From JAJPKK01 sp963702755 (lineage in GTDB: Bacteria; Pseudomonadota; Alphaproteobacteria; Rhizobiales; Xanthobacteraceae): a DNA stretch of 64,000 nucleotides. The notes beneath the pieces were generated by a model. That model was not told the DNA's origin. It was given only the letters and a program-made list of their open reading frames with translations, and did no database searches. Position numbers and translations under genes: made by a program. Of this stretch, positions 52,993-62,290 are shown in pieces; position 1 is the stretch's first letter, and each line of letters starts with the position of its first letter. The stretch is taken from positions 62,001-126,000 of the forward strand of contig CAVPDZ010000010.1 in assembly GCA_963702755.1 (NCBI GenBank), given 5' to 3'.

Positions 52993-53460
52993 TCACTTCA
53001 GTTCGTCGCCGACCTTGTCGATGCCCGCCTTGGCGCAGACTTCATCCTTCTCGCCGCCCGGTGCACCGGAGACGCCGACCGCGCCGATCGTATCGTTGCC
53101 GACCTTGATCGGCAGCGCGCCTTGCGCCGGCGTGATGTTGGTAAGGAAGAGCGCGCCCGCATTGGGGTTGCCTTTGACACCCGCGGCGAATTCGCCCGAC
53201 GATCGCGCAAAGGTGCGCGCGGTGTAGGCCTTCTTCATCGAGTTCTCGAAGGTGGCAAGGCCGGCGCCGTCGCTGCGCACGCCGAGGACCACCTGGCCCT
53301 CGCGGCCGACTACGTGCACAGACACGTTGTAGCCCTGCGACTTGCAGGTATCGATCGCGGTCTGGGCAATCGTCGTCGCCATCGCGAGCGACAGGTCTTT
53401 GTGCGCAAGCAACTGGGCGCTCGCCGAAGCAGCGAGGCCGGCGGCCAACGCCGCGGTCAA
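52993..53460 (-). CDS. Exported GlcG/HbpS-family protein, copy 2, with a stop codon in the signal peptide
   Basis: The mature part is intact and parallels copy 1 (AMATTIAQTAIDTCKSQGYNVSVHVVG to CAKAGIDKVGDELK). The natural start by comparison with copy 1 is the ATG at 53496 (MSKITS), but codon 7 is TGA (53476-53478), followed in frame by IAGLSLTAALAAGLAASASA. A TTG at 53460 could restart with a short 15-residue signal. One base change from CGA to TGA would explain the stop. Function as for copy 1. Confidence 0.78.
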   Translation of the reverse strand: MTAALAAGLAASASAQLLAHKDLSLAMATTIAQTAIDTCKSQGYNVSVHVVGREGQVVLGVRSDGAGLATFENSMKKAYTARTFARSSGEFAAGVKGNPNAGALFLTNITPAQGALPIKVGNDTIGAVGVSGAPGGEKDEVCAKAGIDKVGDELK

Positions 53461-53496
53461 TGACAGACCGGCAATTCAACTCGTAATCTTGGACAT

Positions 53497-53803
53497 GGGT
53501 AAGCCTCCCTTGTGAACAGCCGCTTCCCCGCAGCTTGGCCGTGATAATAGGTCATTGTTTCGGTTTTGCATCAGCTTTCGCGGGCGCGGCGCGCCGAGAG
53601 ATTAGGCACGCCGCGCTGGCTGTGCGCTGCTGTTTTCGGCGTGATGGCGCTCGGTGATACGGTCTGTTGGATCAGCCGTAGCCCGGATGAGCGGAGCGAC
53701 ATCCGGGGTCAGTCGTGAATTTTGTAACGGCATTCCCGGATATCGTGGAGCCTGTCATCGGGCCCGCCGGAGGCGGGACCCGTTGGCTCATCCGGGCTGC
53801 GTG
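53497..53803. other. Gene-free region with a palindromic repeat
   Basis: 307 bp between copy 2 of the GlcG gene and the end of the next minus-strand gene. It holds the GTAGCCCGGAT element at 53678-53800 and, on the minus strand, the leader of the GlcG gene with GGGAGGCTTACCC before its natural ATG. Nothing else was recognised. Confidence 0.45.
53678..53800. repeat. GTAGCCCGGAT palindromic repeat, copy 4
   Basis: GTAGCCCGGATGAGCGGAGC at the left and CTCATCCGGGCTGC at the right, with the inner GGGCCCGCCGGAGGCGGGACC also seen in copy 1. It ends 3 bp past the stop of the gene at 53804-54482. Confidence 0.82.
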
Positions 53804-54482
53804 TCACTTGTACAATTCGATCGAGGCTTGGCGGAACCACACGGTGTTCGACGGTGCTACCGAGATCGGTCCGTTGATGCCGAACACCGCGATCTGAATC
53901 GTGTCGCCGGGCTTTGCCGAGTTCGGTGAGCACGACGCGGTTCGGGATGTTGAAGCCCTGGATGGTCGCGGGGCTCGTGATGCCGGCGCGGCGCGGGACT
54001 TCGCCGTTCACCCAGATTTCCGCATAGTCATCGACATACGCCGTCAGCACGATCTTGGCACCGGCGGTGTCGAATTCGCCGATCTTCGCCGGGATCGTGA
54101 GGCTGGTGCGAAACCAGATGAACGACACCTTGCCGCCGCCGCGGCGCGCCGCGAGTTCCTTGGGCTCGATCTTCGGCCACGAAGAATCGTCGAAGCCAGC
54201 CTCGCCGGCATGGGGCGCGATATCATAGGCCTTGTCGTAGCCCGGCATGTGCCCACTGACGGGCGCCACCTCGACGATCTTTGCCTCCATCGTCTTCCAT
54301 TGCGCCTTGAACTCGTTGGCGCCCTGGGTCGTCATCAAATCGACCGAGAGCGACGGCACCAGCGCCGGCGCAATCTGCGGCGGCGAGGTCGGCGGCGGCG
54401 CCTGCGCCGATGCACCGCTGATCATCATGATGGAAATTGCCGCCGCGCCGGCCATGAGCCGGCCGAAGCCCTGCTTGCACAT
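53804..54482 (-). pseudogene. Exported protein with a GH2-type sugar-binding-like jelly roll, frameshifted
   Basis: From MCKQGFGRLMAGAAA the signal peptide ends SASAQ at about residue 26. The mature domain FDDSSWPKIEPKELA, FIWFRTSLTIP, IVLTAYVDDYAEIWVNGEVP resembles the galactose-binding-like jelly roll at the front of GH2 glycosidases and of some gluconolactonase-like proteins. One extra G near 53915 (GGCAAAGCCC) shifts the frame. The corrected end reads KPGDTIQIAVFGINGPISVAP to IELYK. Only this domain is present, about 225 residues, so no catalytic part is seen. Confidence 0.72.
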
Positions 54483-54603
54483 GCTACCCTCCCGATTTGG
54501 CCCCGATGATTTTTTAGTGCGAACAGCGTTCGCTCTGACGCGCATCGCGCGCAAGCCAAACGTATTCTAGTTATTCGGCAGCTTTCAAGAGGCGAGGTGA
54601 TGT

Positions 54604-54897
54604 CTACTCCGCGGCATCCACCGTGGCCGCCGGCAAGGAGATCAACGCGACCGTATGCTTGCGCAAATCGGGGGCCACCTCCGGATCATCCTTCAACGCG
54701 GAGACGGTACGTGGAGCCGGTAGCGCCTCCCCTTCCTTGGCGCGCGATTCGGCATATAGGGCTAACGCTTCTTTTGCGTTACTCATTGCTTCATCAATAT
54801 CATCGCCCGCCGAGAAGCAGCCCGGCAGGTCGGGAAACCAAACGCCGACCGCCAAGCCTGGTCCGGCGTCCTCCACAATCGCCACGTAGTGGGGCAT
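54604..54897 (-). CDS. hicB: HicB-family antitoxin
   Basis: 97 residues from MPHYVAIVEDAGPGLAVGVWFPDLPGCFSAGDDIDEA, the HicB partial RNase H-like fold (FPDLPGCFSAGD is diagnostic). No long C-terminal DNA-binding domain is visible, so it is the short form of antitoxin. It neutralises HicA and probably represses the pair. It lies 7 bp after hicA. Confidence 0.9.
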   Translation of the reverse strand: MPHYVAIVEDAGPGLAVGVWFPDLPGCFSAGDDIDEAMSNAKEALALYAESRAKEGEALPAPRTVSALKDDPEVAPDLRKHTVALISLPAATVDAAE

Positions 54898-54904
54898 ATG
54901 AACC

Positions 54905-55099
54905 TCAATCCCGTTTCCAGCGCGCTTTCTTGTATATCTCCCTAACCAAACCAGGTCCCAAGTCTTTTTTAGGATGCGGCAAAACAATCGTGTCGGCTGA
55001 TCCTGTATGCTTGAAAATATAATGTGAACCAGTTACGCGCTCCAGTACCCATCCTTCCTTTTCAAGACGACTTTTTATGTCGCGACTGTTCGTGAGCAT
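54905..55099 (-). CDS. hicA: HicA-family mRNA interferase toxin
   Basis: 64 residues from MLTNSRDIKSRLEKEGWVLERVTGSHYIFKH, the small dsRBD-like toxin that cleaves mRNA, with the catalytic His at residue 26 (GSHYIFKH) and VLPHPKKDLGPGLVREI after it. It is 59 bp after the uvrD stop and precedes hicB in the usual toxin-first order. The stop is followed by GGGATTGAGGTTCAT leading into hicB. Confidence 0.92.
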   Translation of the reverse strand: MLTNSRDIKSRLEKEGWVLERVTGSHYIFKHTGSADTIVLPHPKKDLGPGLVREIYKKARWKRD

Positions 55100-55158
55100 G
55101 GGCGCTCCCGCTTTTTTCCCGTTGGACAGAATAGGTCGGGTTGAGCGCCGTCTCGTCC

Positions 55159-57956
55159 TCACACGCGTTGGACGAAGCTGTCGACGACCTTCTTTTCGCC
55201 GGCACGGTCGAAGGCGATGGTGAGCTTGTTGCCCTCGACGTGGACGACATTGCCGTTGCCGAACTTGGTGTGGAACACCCGGTCGCCGACCGTGAAAGCC
55301 GAGACGGTGCCGGTCGATTTGGCCACCAGCTCGCCTTCGATGGTGATGGGGCCTGATCGCAAGCCCGGCCGCGCGCTCGTTTTGGCCCCGCCGCCGCCGG
55401 ATCGAGAGCCGGTGCTGGACCCGAACTCGCGGCTGCTCGCTGTCGGAATTCGTCCACGACGTGCCGGTATCGCGGAAGCCACTGTTATCGGAGCCGCCGA
55501 AACCGCCGCCCTGTCCGCCGCGATTGTTGCGGGCGCGCTGCCATCCGGGCGTACGGTAGGTCGAACCGAAACTCTCCATCTCGTCGAAACGCGAGGCGCC
55601 GACATTGCCGTACCCGGCGAAGCCGCCGAAGCCGCGCGCCTCCTCGACCTCGACGTTGTGTTCGGGCAGTTCATCGACGAAGCGCGAGGGAATTGTGCTC
55701 GACCAGGTGCCGCGCATCCGGCGGTTCGCGACGAAATAGATTTTGGCGCGACGCCGCGCCCGGGTCAGGCCGACGTGAGCAAGGCGGCGTTCTTCCTCGA
55801 GGCCCGCGCGGCCATTGTCGTCGAGCGAGCGCTGGTGCGGCAGGAGACCCTCTTCCCAGCCCGGCAGGAACACGGTGTCGAACTCCAGCCCTTTGGCGGA
55901 GTGCAACGTCATGATCGAGACCGCCTCGGCGCCACCCTGCTTGTCGGCGTCCATGACGAGCGAAATGTGCTCCAGGAAGCCCTGCAGGTTCTCGAACTCC
56001 TCCATGGAGCGCACCAGCTCTTTGAGGTTTTCGAGGCGCCCGGCGGCGTCCGCCGAGCGATCGGCCTTCCACATATCGATGTAGCCCGACTCTTCGAGCA
56101 CGATCTCGGCGAGCGCAGTATGCGTGAGGAGATCGCGTTGCTCGCGCCAGCGGTCGAAGGCGACGAGAAGATCGCGCAGCGCTTGGCGCGGTTTCGCTTT
56201 CAATTCGTCGGTCGCGATGATGGCGCGGGTCGCGGGCATCAGGGCGAGGCCGGCAGCGCGGGCGTGATCGTGAAGCACCTTGATGGTTGCATCGCCGAGC
56301 CCGCGTTTGGGGACATTGACGATGCGCTCGAAGGCGAGGTCGTCGGTATCGGAATTGATGCAGCGCAGGTAGGCAAGCGCGTCGCGGATTTCGGCGCGCT
56401 CATAGAACCGCGGGCCGCCGATCACGCGGTAGGGCAGGCCGAGGGTGACGAAGCGGTCTTCGAACTCGCGCATCTGGAACGAGGCACGCACCAAAATGGC
56501 GATCTCGTCGAGCGAGTGGCCGGCGCGCTGAAGCTGCTCGATCTCCTCCCCGATGACCCGGGCCTCCTCCTCGGAGTCCCAGGCCGAGGTTACCGTCACT
56601 TTCTCGCCGGACTCCTGCTCGGAACGCAGGGTCTTGCCGAGGCGACCCTCGTTATGCGCGATCAGGTGTGAGGCCGCAGCAAGGATATGGCCGGTCGAAC
56701 GATAATTGCGCTCGAGCCGGATCACCTTGGCGCCCGGAAAGTCCTTCTCGAAACGCAGGATGTTGTCGACCTCGGCGCCGCGCCAGCCGTAGATCGACTG
56801 GTCGTCGTCCCCGACGCAGCAGATGTTTTTCAGCGGGCGGACACTCTTCTCCCCTCCCCCTTGCGGGGAGGGGTCGGGGGCGGGGGTCGAGAGCTGTGGC
56901 ACCGCGGTGCCGTAACGCCGACCCCCCACCCCGACCCTCCCCCACAAGGGGGGAGGGAGAAGAAAGGACGGCCAACGTTCCGTTGCCCGGCTCGTGCGAA
57001 GGCGGCCTTCCCCCTTCAGGTGAAGCGGTGCTCTGGCCGAGGAGGCGGAGCCACAGGTACTGAGCCACGTTCGTGTCCTGGTACTCGTCGACCAGGATGA
57101 ACTTGAAGCGATGCTGATATTGCCGCAGCACGTCCGGGTGCTCGCGGAACAGCCGGATGTTCTCGAGCAGCAGATCGCCGAAGTCGACCGCGTTGAGGGT
57201 CTTGAGGCGCTCCTGATAGGCCGCATAGAGCTTGAGCCCGCGGCCGTTGGCGAACGCGGCGGCCTCGCCGGGCTTGACGTCGGCCGGCGTGAGGCCGCGG
57301 TTCTTCCAGCCGTCGATCATGCCGGCCAGGATGCGGGCGGGCCAGCGCTTTTCGTCGATGTCGTCGGCCGCAATGAGCTGCTTGAGCAGCCTGATCTGGT
57401 CATCGACATCGAGGATGGTGAAATTGCTCTTGAGGCCGACTAGCTCGGCATGGCGGCGCAGGATCTTCACGCCGATGGAGTGGAAGGTGCCGATCCAGGG
57501 CATGCCCTCGACCACCTCGCCCACCATCTCGCCGACGCGTTTTTTCATTTCGCGCGCCGCCTTGTTGGTGAAGGTGACGGCGAGGATTTCCGAGGGCCGC
57601 GCGCGGCCGAGGCGCAGGATGTGGGCGATCCGGGTCGTCAACACCCGGGTCTTGCCGGTGCCGGCGCCGGCAAGCACCAGCACCGGCCCGTCGAGCGTCT
57701 CCACGGCTTCCCGCTGCTCGGGATTGAGGCCGGCAAGATAGGAGGCGCCGGCCGCGCGGGCGCGCGCGGCAATGCCGCCACTGGAGGCTGAAGGCGGTGG
57801 TGCCGGGTTGTATTTCGCAGGATCGTTCAATGCTGGGGTCCGGGTGATTCTCTCTACCCCCAAAATGGCATCAGCAAGCGTCTTTTGCGAGGCCGGGACG
57901 AACCCACGTCTGCTTCCACTGACGACCCGCGGGATTTTCGCTGCCTTGCCGGCCAC
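55159..57956 (-). pseudogene. uvrD: UvrD/PcrA-type DNA helicase, broken by a repeat insertion and a second frameshift
   Basis: Superfamily I helicase of excision and mismatch repair. The first frame has Walker A LAGAGTGKTRVL, VTFTNKAAREMKKR, and motif II ILVDEYQDTN. The second frame has CVGDDDQSIYGWRGAEVDN, ERNYRST, MTLHSAKGLEFDTVFLPGWEEGLLPHQ and HVGLTRARRR. A third frame carries the end GPITIEGELVAKS to VVDSFVQRV. The first break coincides with the CCCCTCCCCCTT element at 56846-56962 between YLWLRLLGQ and LKNICCVGDDDQ. The second is one extra base near 55437 in the Gly/Ser linker. The start is unclear; an in-frame TTG near 57835 is an alternative. Confidence 0.9.
56846..56962. repeat. CCCCTCCCCCTT palindromic repeat inserted inside uvrD
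   Basis: CTTCTCCCCTCCCCCTTGCG at the left and CACAAGGGGGGAGGGAGAAG at the right, with GCACCGCGGTGC at the centre. It matches the 26197-26316 element in size and layout. Here it changes the reading frame, unlike the uvrC copy. Confidence 0.88.
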
Positions 57957-58063
57957 AGGCCATTTGGCCGGCCCTCGGGCGCTGGTGAAGCCTTGGATTT
58001 CGTGTTCAGATCGCCGCTAGCGTTATCGGCCAACTGCTCGCTCGCCGTGCCTGGAGAGCTCCC

Positions 58064-59152
58064 ATGAACATCAAGCGTCCCATTGCCGCTGCGATCGCAT
58101 TGCTGGCGCTCGCCGCACCTGCCCATGCCCAGACGCGGACCTGGCCCAATCAGCAAGAGGGCGACTTCATCATCAAGGATTTCCATTTCAAGAGCGGCGA
58201 GACGCTGCCCGAGCTCAAGCAGCATTACACCACGCTCGGCACGCCGAAGCGCAATGCTGCGGGAGACATCGTCAACGCAGTGATCCTCCTCCACGGCACC
58301 AGTTCCAACGGCAAGATCTGGTTCATTCCCTCGCTTGCCGACGAGTTGTTTGCGCCGGGCGAACTGCTCGATGCCTCGCAATATTTCATCGTGCTCCCCG
58401 ACGGCATCGGCCGCGGCGGGTCGAGCAAGCCGAGCGACGGGCTCAAGGGCAAGTTTCCGCATTATCGCTACGAGGACATGATCGCGGCGGAGCACCAGCT
58501 CCTCGTCGAACATCTCGGCATCAAGCACCTCCGCCTCGTCCTCGGCTCATCGATGGGCGGCATGCACACCTGGATGTGGGGCTACATGTATCCCGATCTG
58601 ATGGACGGGCTGGTGGCGATTGCGAGCCAGCCGATCGAGATCAGCGGGCGCAACTGGATCCAGCGCCGGGTCGCGGCTGAGGCAATCCGCCAGGATCCAG
58701 GCTGGCACAACGGATTCTACGACACTAATCCGACCCATTGGACCGTCACCGCGCCTTACGGTTTCCTGCAGACCGAGAGCGTGCTGCAAATCCAGAAAAT
58801 GGCGCCGACGCGCGAGGCCGGCGATGCCCTTTACCAAAAGCTTCAGGAGGACGCGAAGAAACGCGATGCCAATGACACGCTATGGGGCATCGAGGCGGTG
58901 ATGGATTACAATCCCACGCCGCATCTTCATGAAATCAAAGCGCGGCTGATGGCCATCAATTCGTCCGATGACGAAGCCAATCCGCCCGAACTCACCTCGA
59001 CCGCGCGGGAGATCGCGCGCATCCCGCACGCCAAATATGTGCTGATCCCGGGAACCGAGGAAACCCACGGCCATTTCACGCATCTGCGCGCGAAGTTCTG
59101 GAAGCCATATGTGGCAGAGTTCCTGAAGGAGCTGCCGCCGCAGCAAATGTGA
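58064..59152 (+). CDS. Exported alpha/beta-fold hydrolase (MetX-like)
   Basis: 362 residues. The signal peptide is residues 1-22 (PAHAQ). The alpha/beta hydrolase core follows: VILLHGTSSNGKIW, VLPDGIGRGGSSKPS, nucleophile elbow GSSMGGMHTWMW (Ser at about 166), a candidate acid in NSSDDEANPP and the His in EETHGHFTHL. The layout resembles homoserine O-acetyltransferase family members, but the signal peptide puts it in the periplasm, so a biosynthetic role in methionine is unlikely. It is divergent from uvrD. Confidence 0.88.
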   Translation: MNIKRPIAAAIALLALAAPAHAQTRTWPNQQEGDFIIKDFHFKSGETLPELKQHYTTLGTPKRNAAGDIVNAVILLHGTSSNGKIWFIPSLADELFAPGELLDASQYFIVLPDGIGRGGSSKPSDGLKGKFPHYRYEDMIAAEHQLLVEHLGIKHLRLVLGSSMGGMHTWMWGYMYPDLMDGLVAIASQPIEISGRNWIQRRVAAEAIRQDPGWHNGFYDTNPTHWTVTAPYGFLQTESVLQIQKMAPTREAGDALYQKLQEDAKKRDANDTLWGIEAVMDYNPTPHLHEIKARLMAINSSDDEANPPELTSTAREIARIPHAKYVLIPGTEETHGHFTHLRAKFWKPYVAEFLKELPPQQM

Positions 59153-59322
59153 GACCACGCAGCGCGAATTCGCGCGGCAATGGGTCCGCGCTGGTTCCGC
59201 GACTTGGCAACGAAGCCATAATCACGGCAAAATCGCACAAGCGATTTTTTGCATTCCAAACTATCTTGGTGGCGGCTATCCTTTGGGTGGTGGCTTGGAA
59301 TGGTCGCGGAGATCGCACCATC

Positions 59323-60789
59323 ATGAAGGCAAAGCCTCTCGATTATGACCGGCGGTCCGTCCTCAGGACGATGGGACACGCAGGTGTTTCCGCCGCCGTC
59401 GGCTGGCGCACCGCTGCTACACTCTTCGCTCCCGCGCTCTCGCTGCTGCGATCCGATCGGGCGAGGGCGGGGCAGGAGACATTGATTCAACCCCAGGAAA
59501 TTCGCAGTCGAGACGGCGTGCTCGCGACGACGCTCACCGCCGCGCCAAGCCAAGTGCGACTGGGCGACGTTGAGCTTCCCGGATTTGTCTACAACAACTC
59601 CTATCTGCCGCCACTGCTCAGGATTCGCCTTGGCGACGTGATGCGGATCTCGTTGCGGAACAATTTGCCCGCCGATCCGACCAATCTGCATTACCACGGC
59701 ATGAGTGTTTCGCCACGCGGCAGAAGCGACAACGTCTTTATCCAGGTGCGGCCCGATCGCGAGTTTGAATATGAGGTGAATGTACCGAGTGCCGGCCGCC
59801 AAGGGCCGGGCTTGTTCTGGTACCATCCGCATGACCACGGCTATGTGACCAAGCAGATGCTTGGCGGGATGTCCGGAGCTCTTGTGGTCGATGGTTCGGA
59901 AACGCTGTTTCCGATCCTGGCGGGCTTGCCGGAGCGGTTCCTTCTGATCAAGCACGCAGAACCCGGCAACAACCGCGAGATCATTTCCATCAACGGTCAG
60001 CTGAATCCGACGGTTGATATCAAGCCGGGAGAACTGCAGTTCTGGCGGATAGCCAATATCGGGGCGACCCTTTTCATCAAATTTCGCATCGATTCAATGC
60101 CGCTCTATGTGATCGCAACCGACGGCCATCCGCTGTCCCAACCACGCAAGACCGGCGAATTCTTCCTCGGCCCCGGCGAGCGCGTTGACGCGATCGCGAT
60201 CGGCCCACCTGCCGGTGAATACGCCATGAGCACGATTTCGTTTCAAAATCAGGCGTGGCGCAGTCCCGACCCGGCACAGCAGATTGCGACGATTGTTTCC
60301 GCAGGGTCTCCACGCAATCTGGCGGAAGCCGAAACTGAAGTGTTGCACCAGCGGGTCAATGGTTCACGATGGATCGACGAAGTGCGGTCGAGCCCGATCG
60401 CTCGGCAGCGGCAGCTTACTTATTCCCGAACCGCCGACCGCAGTGTTTTCATGATCGACGGAAAGGTCATGGACGACGACCGCATCGATCAGACGGTAAG
60501 ACTAGGGGATACCGAGGAGTGGACTGTCATCAACACCGATCAGCAGTACCACAGCTTTCACATTCACCAGACGGCGTTCGTCGTGACCGAAATCAATGGC
60601 ATCCGACGAGACGAAGATAGCCAGCGAGACACCGTTTCCATTCCCCCGGCAACGACCGAACGCCCCGGCACATTGAAAGTGACCATTCCATTCACCGATC
60701 CGGAGATCGTTGGACGTTTTGTGTATCACTGTCACGCCGTTGATCACGAAGACAAAGGCATGATGGGCGTCGTCAAAGTCATTGCTTGA
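59323..60789 (+). CDS. Tat-exported multicopper oxidase
   Basis: 488 residues from MKAKPLDYDRRSVLRTMG with a twin-arginine motif at 10-11. The four copper motifs are complete: LHYHGM, YHPHDHGY, HSFHIHQTAF and YHCHAVDHEDKGMMG, whose Cys-x3-His-x4-Met supplies the type 1 copper. Substrate may be a phenol, a metal ion such as Cu(I), or bilirubin-like dyes; a CueO-type Met-rich insertion is not seen. The start at 59323 is chosen for the Tat signal. The region from 59153 to 59322 holds no gene. Confidence 0.9.
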   Translation: MKAKPLDYDRRSVLRTMGHAGVSAAVGWRTAATLFAPALSLLRSDRARAGQETLIQPQEIRSRDGVLATTLTAAPSQVRLGDVELPGFVYNNSYLPPLLRIRLGDVMRISLRNNLPADPTNLHYHGMSVSPRGRSDNVFIQVRPDREFEYEVNVPSAGRQGPGLFWYHPHDHGYVTKQMLGGMSGALVVDGSETLFPILAGLPERFLLIKHAEPGNNREIISINGQLNPTVDIKPGELQFWRIANIGATLFIKFRIDSMPLYVIATDGHPLSQPRKTGEFFLGPGERVDAIAIGPPAGEYAMSTISFQNQAWRSPDPAQQIATIVSAGSPRNLAEAETEVLHQRVNGSRWIDEVRSSPIARQRQLTYSRTADRSVFMIDGKVMDDDRIDQTVRLGDTEEWTVINTDQQYHSFHIHQTAFVVTEINGIRRDEDSQRDTVSIPPATTERPGTLKVTIPFTDPEIVGRFVYHCHAVDHEDKGMMGVVKVIA

Positions 60790-60846
60790 GGGAGTCAGCA
60801 AAATCGATCGCACCAGGCTTTGCCCGGGAACTTGTGAGACCGGGAT

Positions 60847-61233
60847 CTATGAGCGGGTGATCACCGCGTACGCGAGATAAACGAACAGCGTTGCGCCCAG
60901 CATGAAAAGAAGCCCGGCGAGAATTACATCGGCTCGACCGCCAACGTCTGGTCGAACGTCCGTACTGTCGATCGATCCGGCCGTTCTACGGAAGCGGATG
61001 ATTGCCAGGATCATCGTCGCGCTACCGAGCGCGATGAGAATGAGGCCGGCAATATTTCCGACTGACTGACCGCCGACAGGGAGCGCGCGCCTGCCGAGAG
61101 TCGTCGCAGCGATCTCCAAGAACAGATCGAACTTTTCGACCAGGAACCCGAAAGCCATGATCGCGATCGCGGTGCGGACCCACGCCAGAAACGTGCGCTC
61201 GTTGGCGGCGTGGTCGCTGTATCGCGGTATCAT
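60847..61233 (-). CDS. YidH/DUF202 family membrane protein
   Basis: 128 residues from MIPRYSDHAANERTFLAWVRTAIAIMAFGFLVEKF, the exact DUF202 signature (NERTFLAWVRT). Three TM segments (about 19-37, 58-78 and 104-125). The function is unknown. AAGGAGATAAGC precedes the ATG at 61233 and fixes the start. It is convergent to the multicopper oxidase. Confidence 0.9.
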   Translation of the reverse strand: MIPRYSDHAANERTFLAWVRTAIAIMAFGFLVEKFDLFLEIAATTLGRRALPVGGQSVGNIAGLILIALGSATMILAIIRFRRTAGSIDSTDVRPDVGGRADVILAGLLFMLGATLFVYLAYAVITRS

Positions 61234-61464
61234 GCTTATCTCCTTGATTGCAGACGGCGCCCGGGGAACCGGAGTTTGCTCTACCATGTTTGGGAGCGGG
61301 TCCGTGCAATAGCGCGTCCTCACATGCCAAGGGTGGAACTCGATTGGGGACTTGTGCGGGTTCGATCAAAAAGACAAAACATGGCGTGTTCCTGCAATCG
61401 GGTGCACGGCGGCGGCTCTACCAAATCCAGGTTCATTCCGAGCAGGCCAAAGGATAGGCTCACC

Positions 61465-61958
61465 ATGTTCGACCTTGCGACGTACACGGCATTCCACACG
61501 GTGCTGAGCCTTGTCGCTTTGCTTGTCGGCATCGTGGTGGTCGCAGATCTGCTGCGCCCGAAAGTGCGGCGCGGCTTGACCGTGCTTTTCCTGATCACCG
61601 CCATCGCCACCAGCGTGACCGGATTCGGATTTCCGTTTAATGGCCTCCTGCCATCACACATTCTCGGCGGAATCGCCCTCATCGTGTTAGCGATCGCACT
61701 CTATGCGCTGTACGGCGCACACCAGCGGGGCGTATGGGGTCCGATCTATGCTGTCACAATCGTTGCGAGCCTCTATTTCCTGTTTTTCGTCGGCATCGCG
61801 CAGGCCTTTAGTAGATTCCATTTCTCCATGTCCTCGCGCCGAATGGATCCGAGCCCCCCTTCGCGATAGCACAGCTCATCGCGCTGGTGCTCTTCATCGC
61901 GGTCGGATACGCCGCCGCAAGGTCGTTCCGTCGCGCCCCGGGCGGGGCGCTTGCATAG
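61465..61958 (+). pseudogene. Four-to-five-TM membrane protein of unknown function, frameshifted
   Basis: From MFDLATYTAFHTVLSLVALLVG, four TM segments in the first frame, ending VGIAQAFS. A one-base deletion near 61812 separates the continuation IPFLHVLAPNGSEPPFAIAQLIALVLFIAVGYAAARSF to the stop at 61956-61958, which supplies the last TM. The SEPPF loop and the added TM read as one natural protein of about 164 residues. No family name can be given. Confidence 0.7.
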
Positions 61959-62025
61959 AGCTGCACGTCGCACTCGTGAATGAGGCAACCAGGAAGCGCC
62001 GTCGCGGCGCGAAGGGAGAACGAAA

Positions 62026-62265
62026 ATGACAAAGGTCACATATGAGATCGTCGAACATGACGGCGGTTGGGCTTACCGCGCTGACGGCGTTTTCTCCGAA
62101 ACATTTCCGACCCACGATCTCGCGCGACAAGCGGCCGAACGTGCCGCCGGAGAACAGCGCGTCCCCGGCGAAACGAGAGGCATCTCCTTCGAAGACAAGG
62201 AAGGCCGCTGGCACGACGAACTGTCGGAAGGCGAGGATCGGCCCAATACCGAGGTCAAGGGGTGA
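62026..62265 (+). CDS. DUF2188-like small protein
   Basis: 79 residues from MTKVTYEIVEHDGGWAYRADGVFSETFPTHDLARQAAERAAGEQ. The pattern (YxxxxHDGGWAY, SETFPTHDLARQAA) matches the DUF2188 group, small soluble proteins of unknown role. GGGAGAACGAAA precedes the ATG. It is convergent to the dioxygenase gene. Confidence 0.78.
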   Translation: MTKVTYEIVEHDGGWAYRADGVFSETFPTHDLARQAAERAAGEQRVPGETRGISFEDKEGRWHDELSEGEDRPNTEVKG

Positions 62266-62290
62266 GCGATCACCCCTCAAAGTGATTCAG

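Noticed and set aside
54905..57226. A single 773-codon protein joining helicase motifs to a HicA tail
   Set aside because: The join is produced by a frameshift in the uvrD linker. The helicase end and the HicA toxin are separate proteins with their own hallmarks.
58064..59152. Homoserine O-acetyltransferase (metX) for methionine synthesis
   Set aside because: The protein has a clear signal peptide and so acts outside the cytoplasm, where that reaction would not work.
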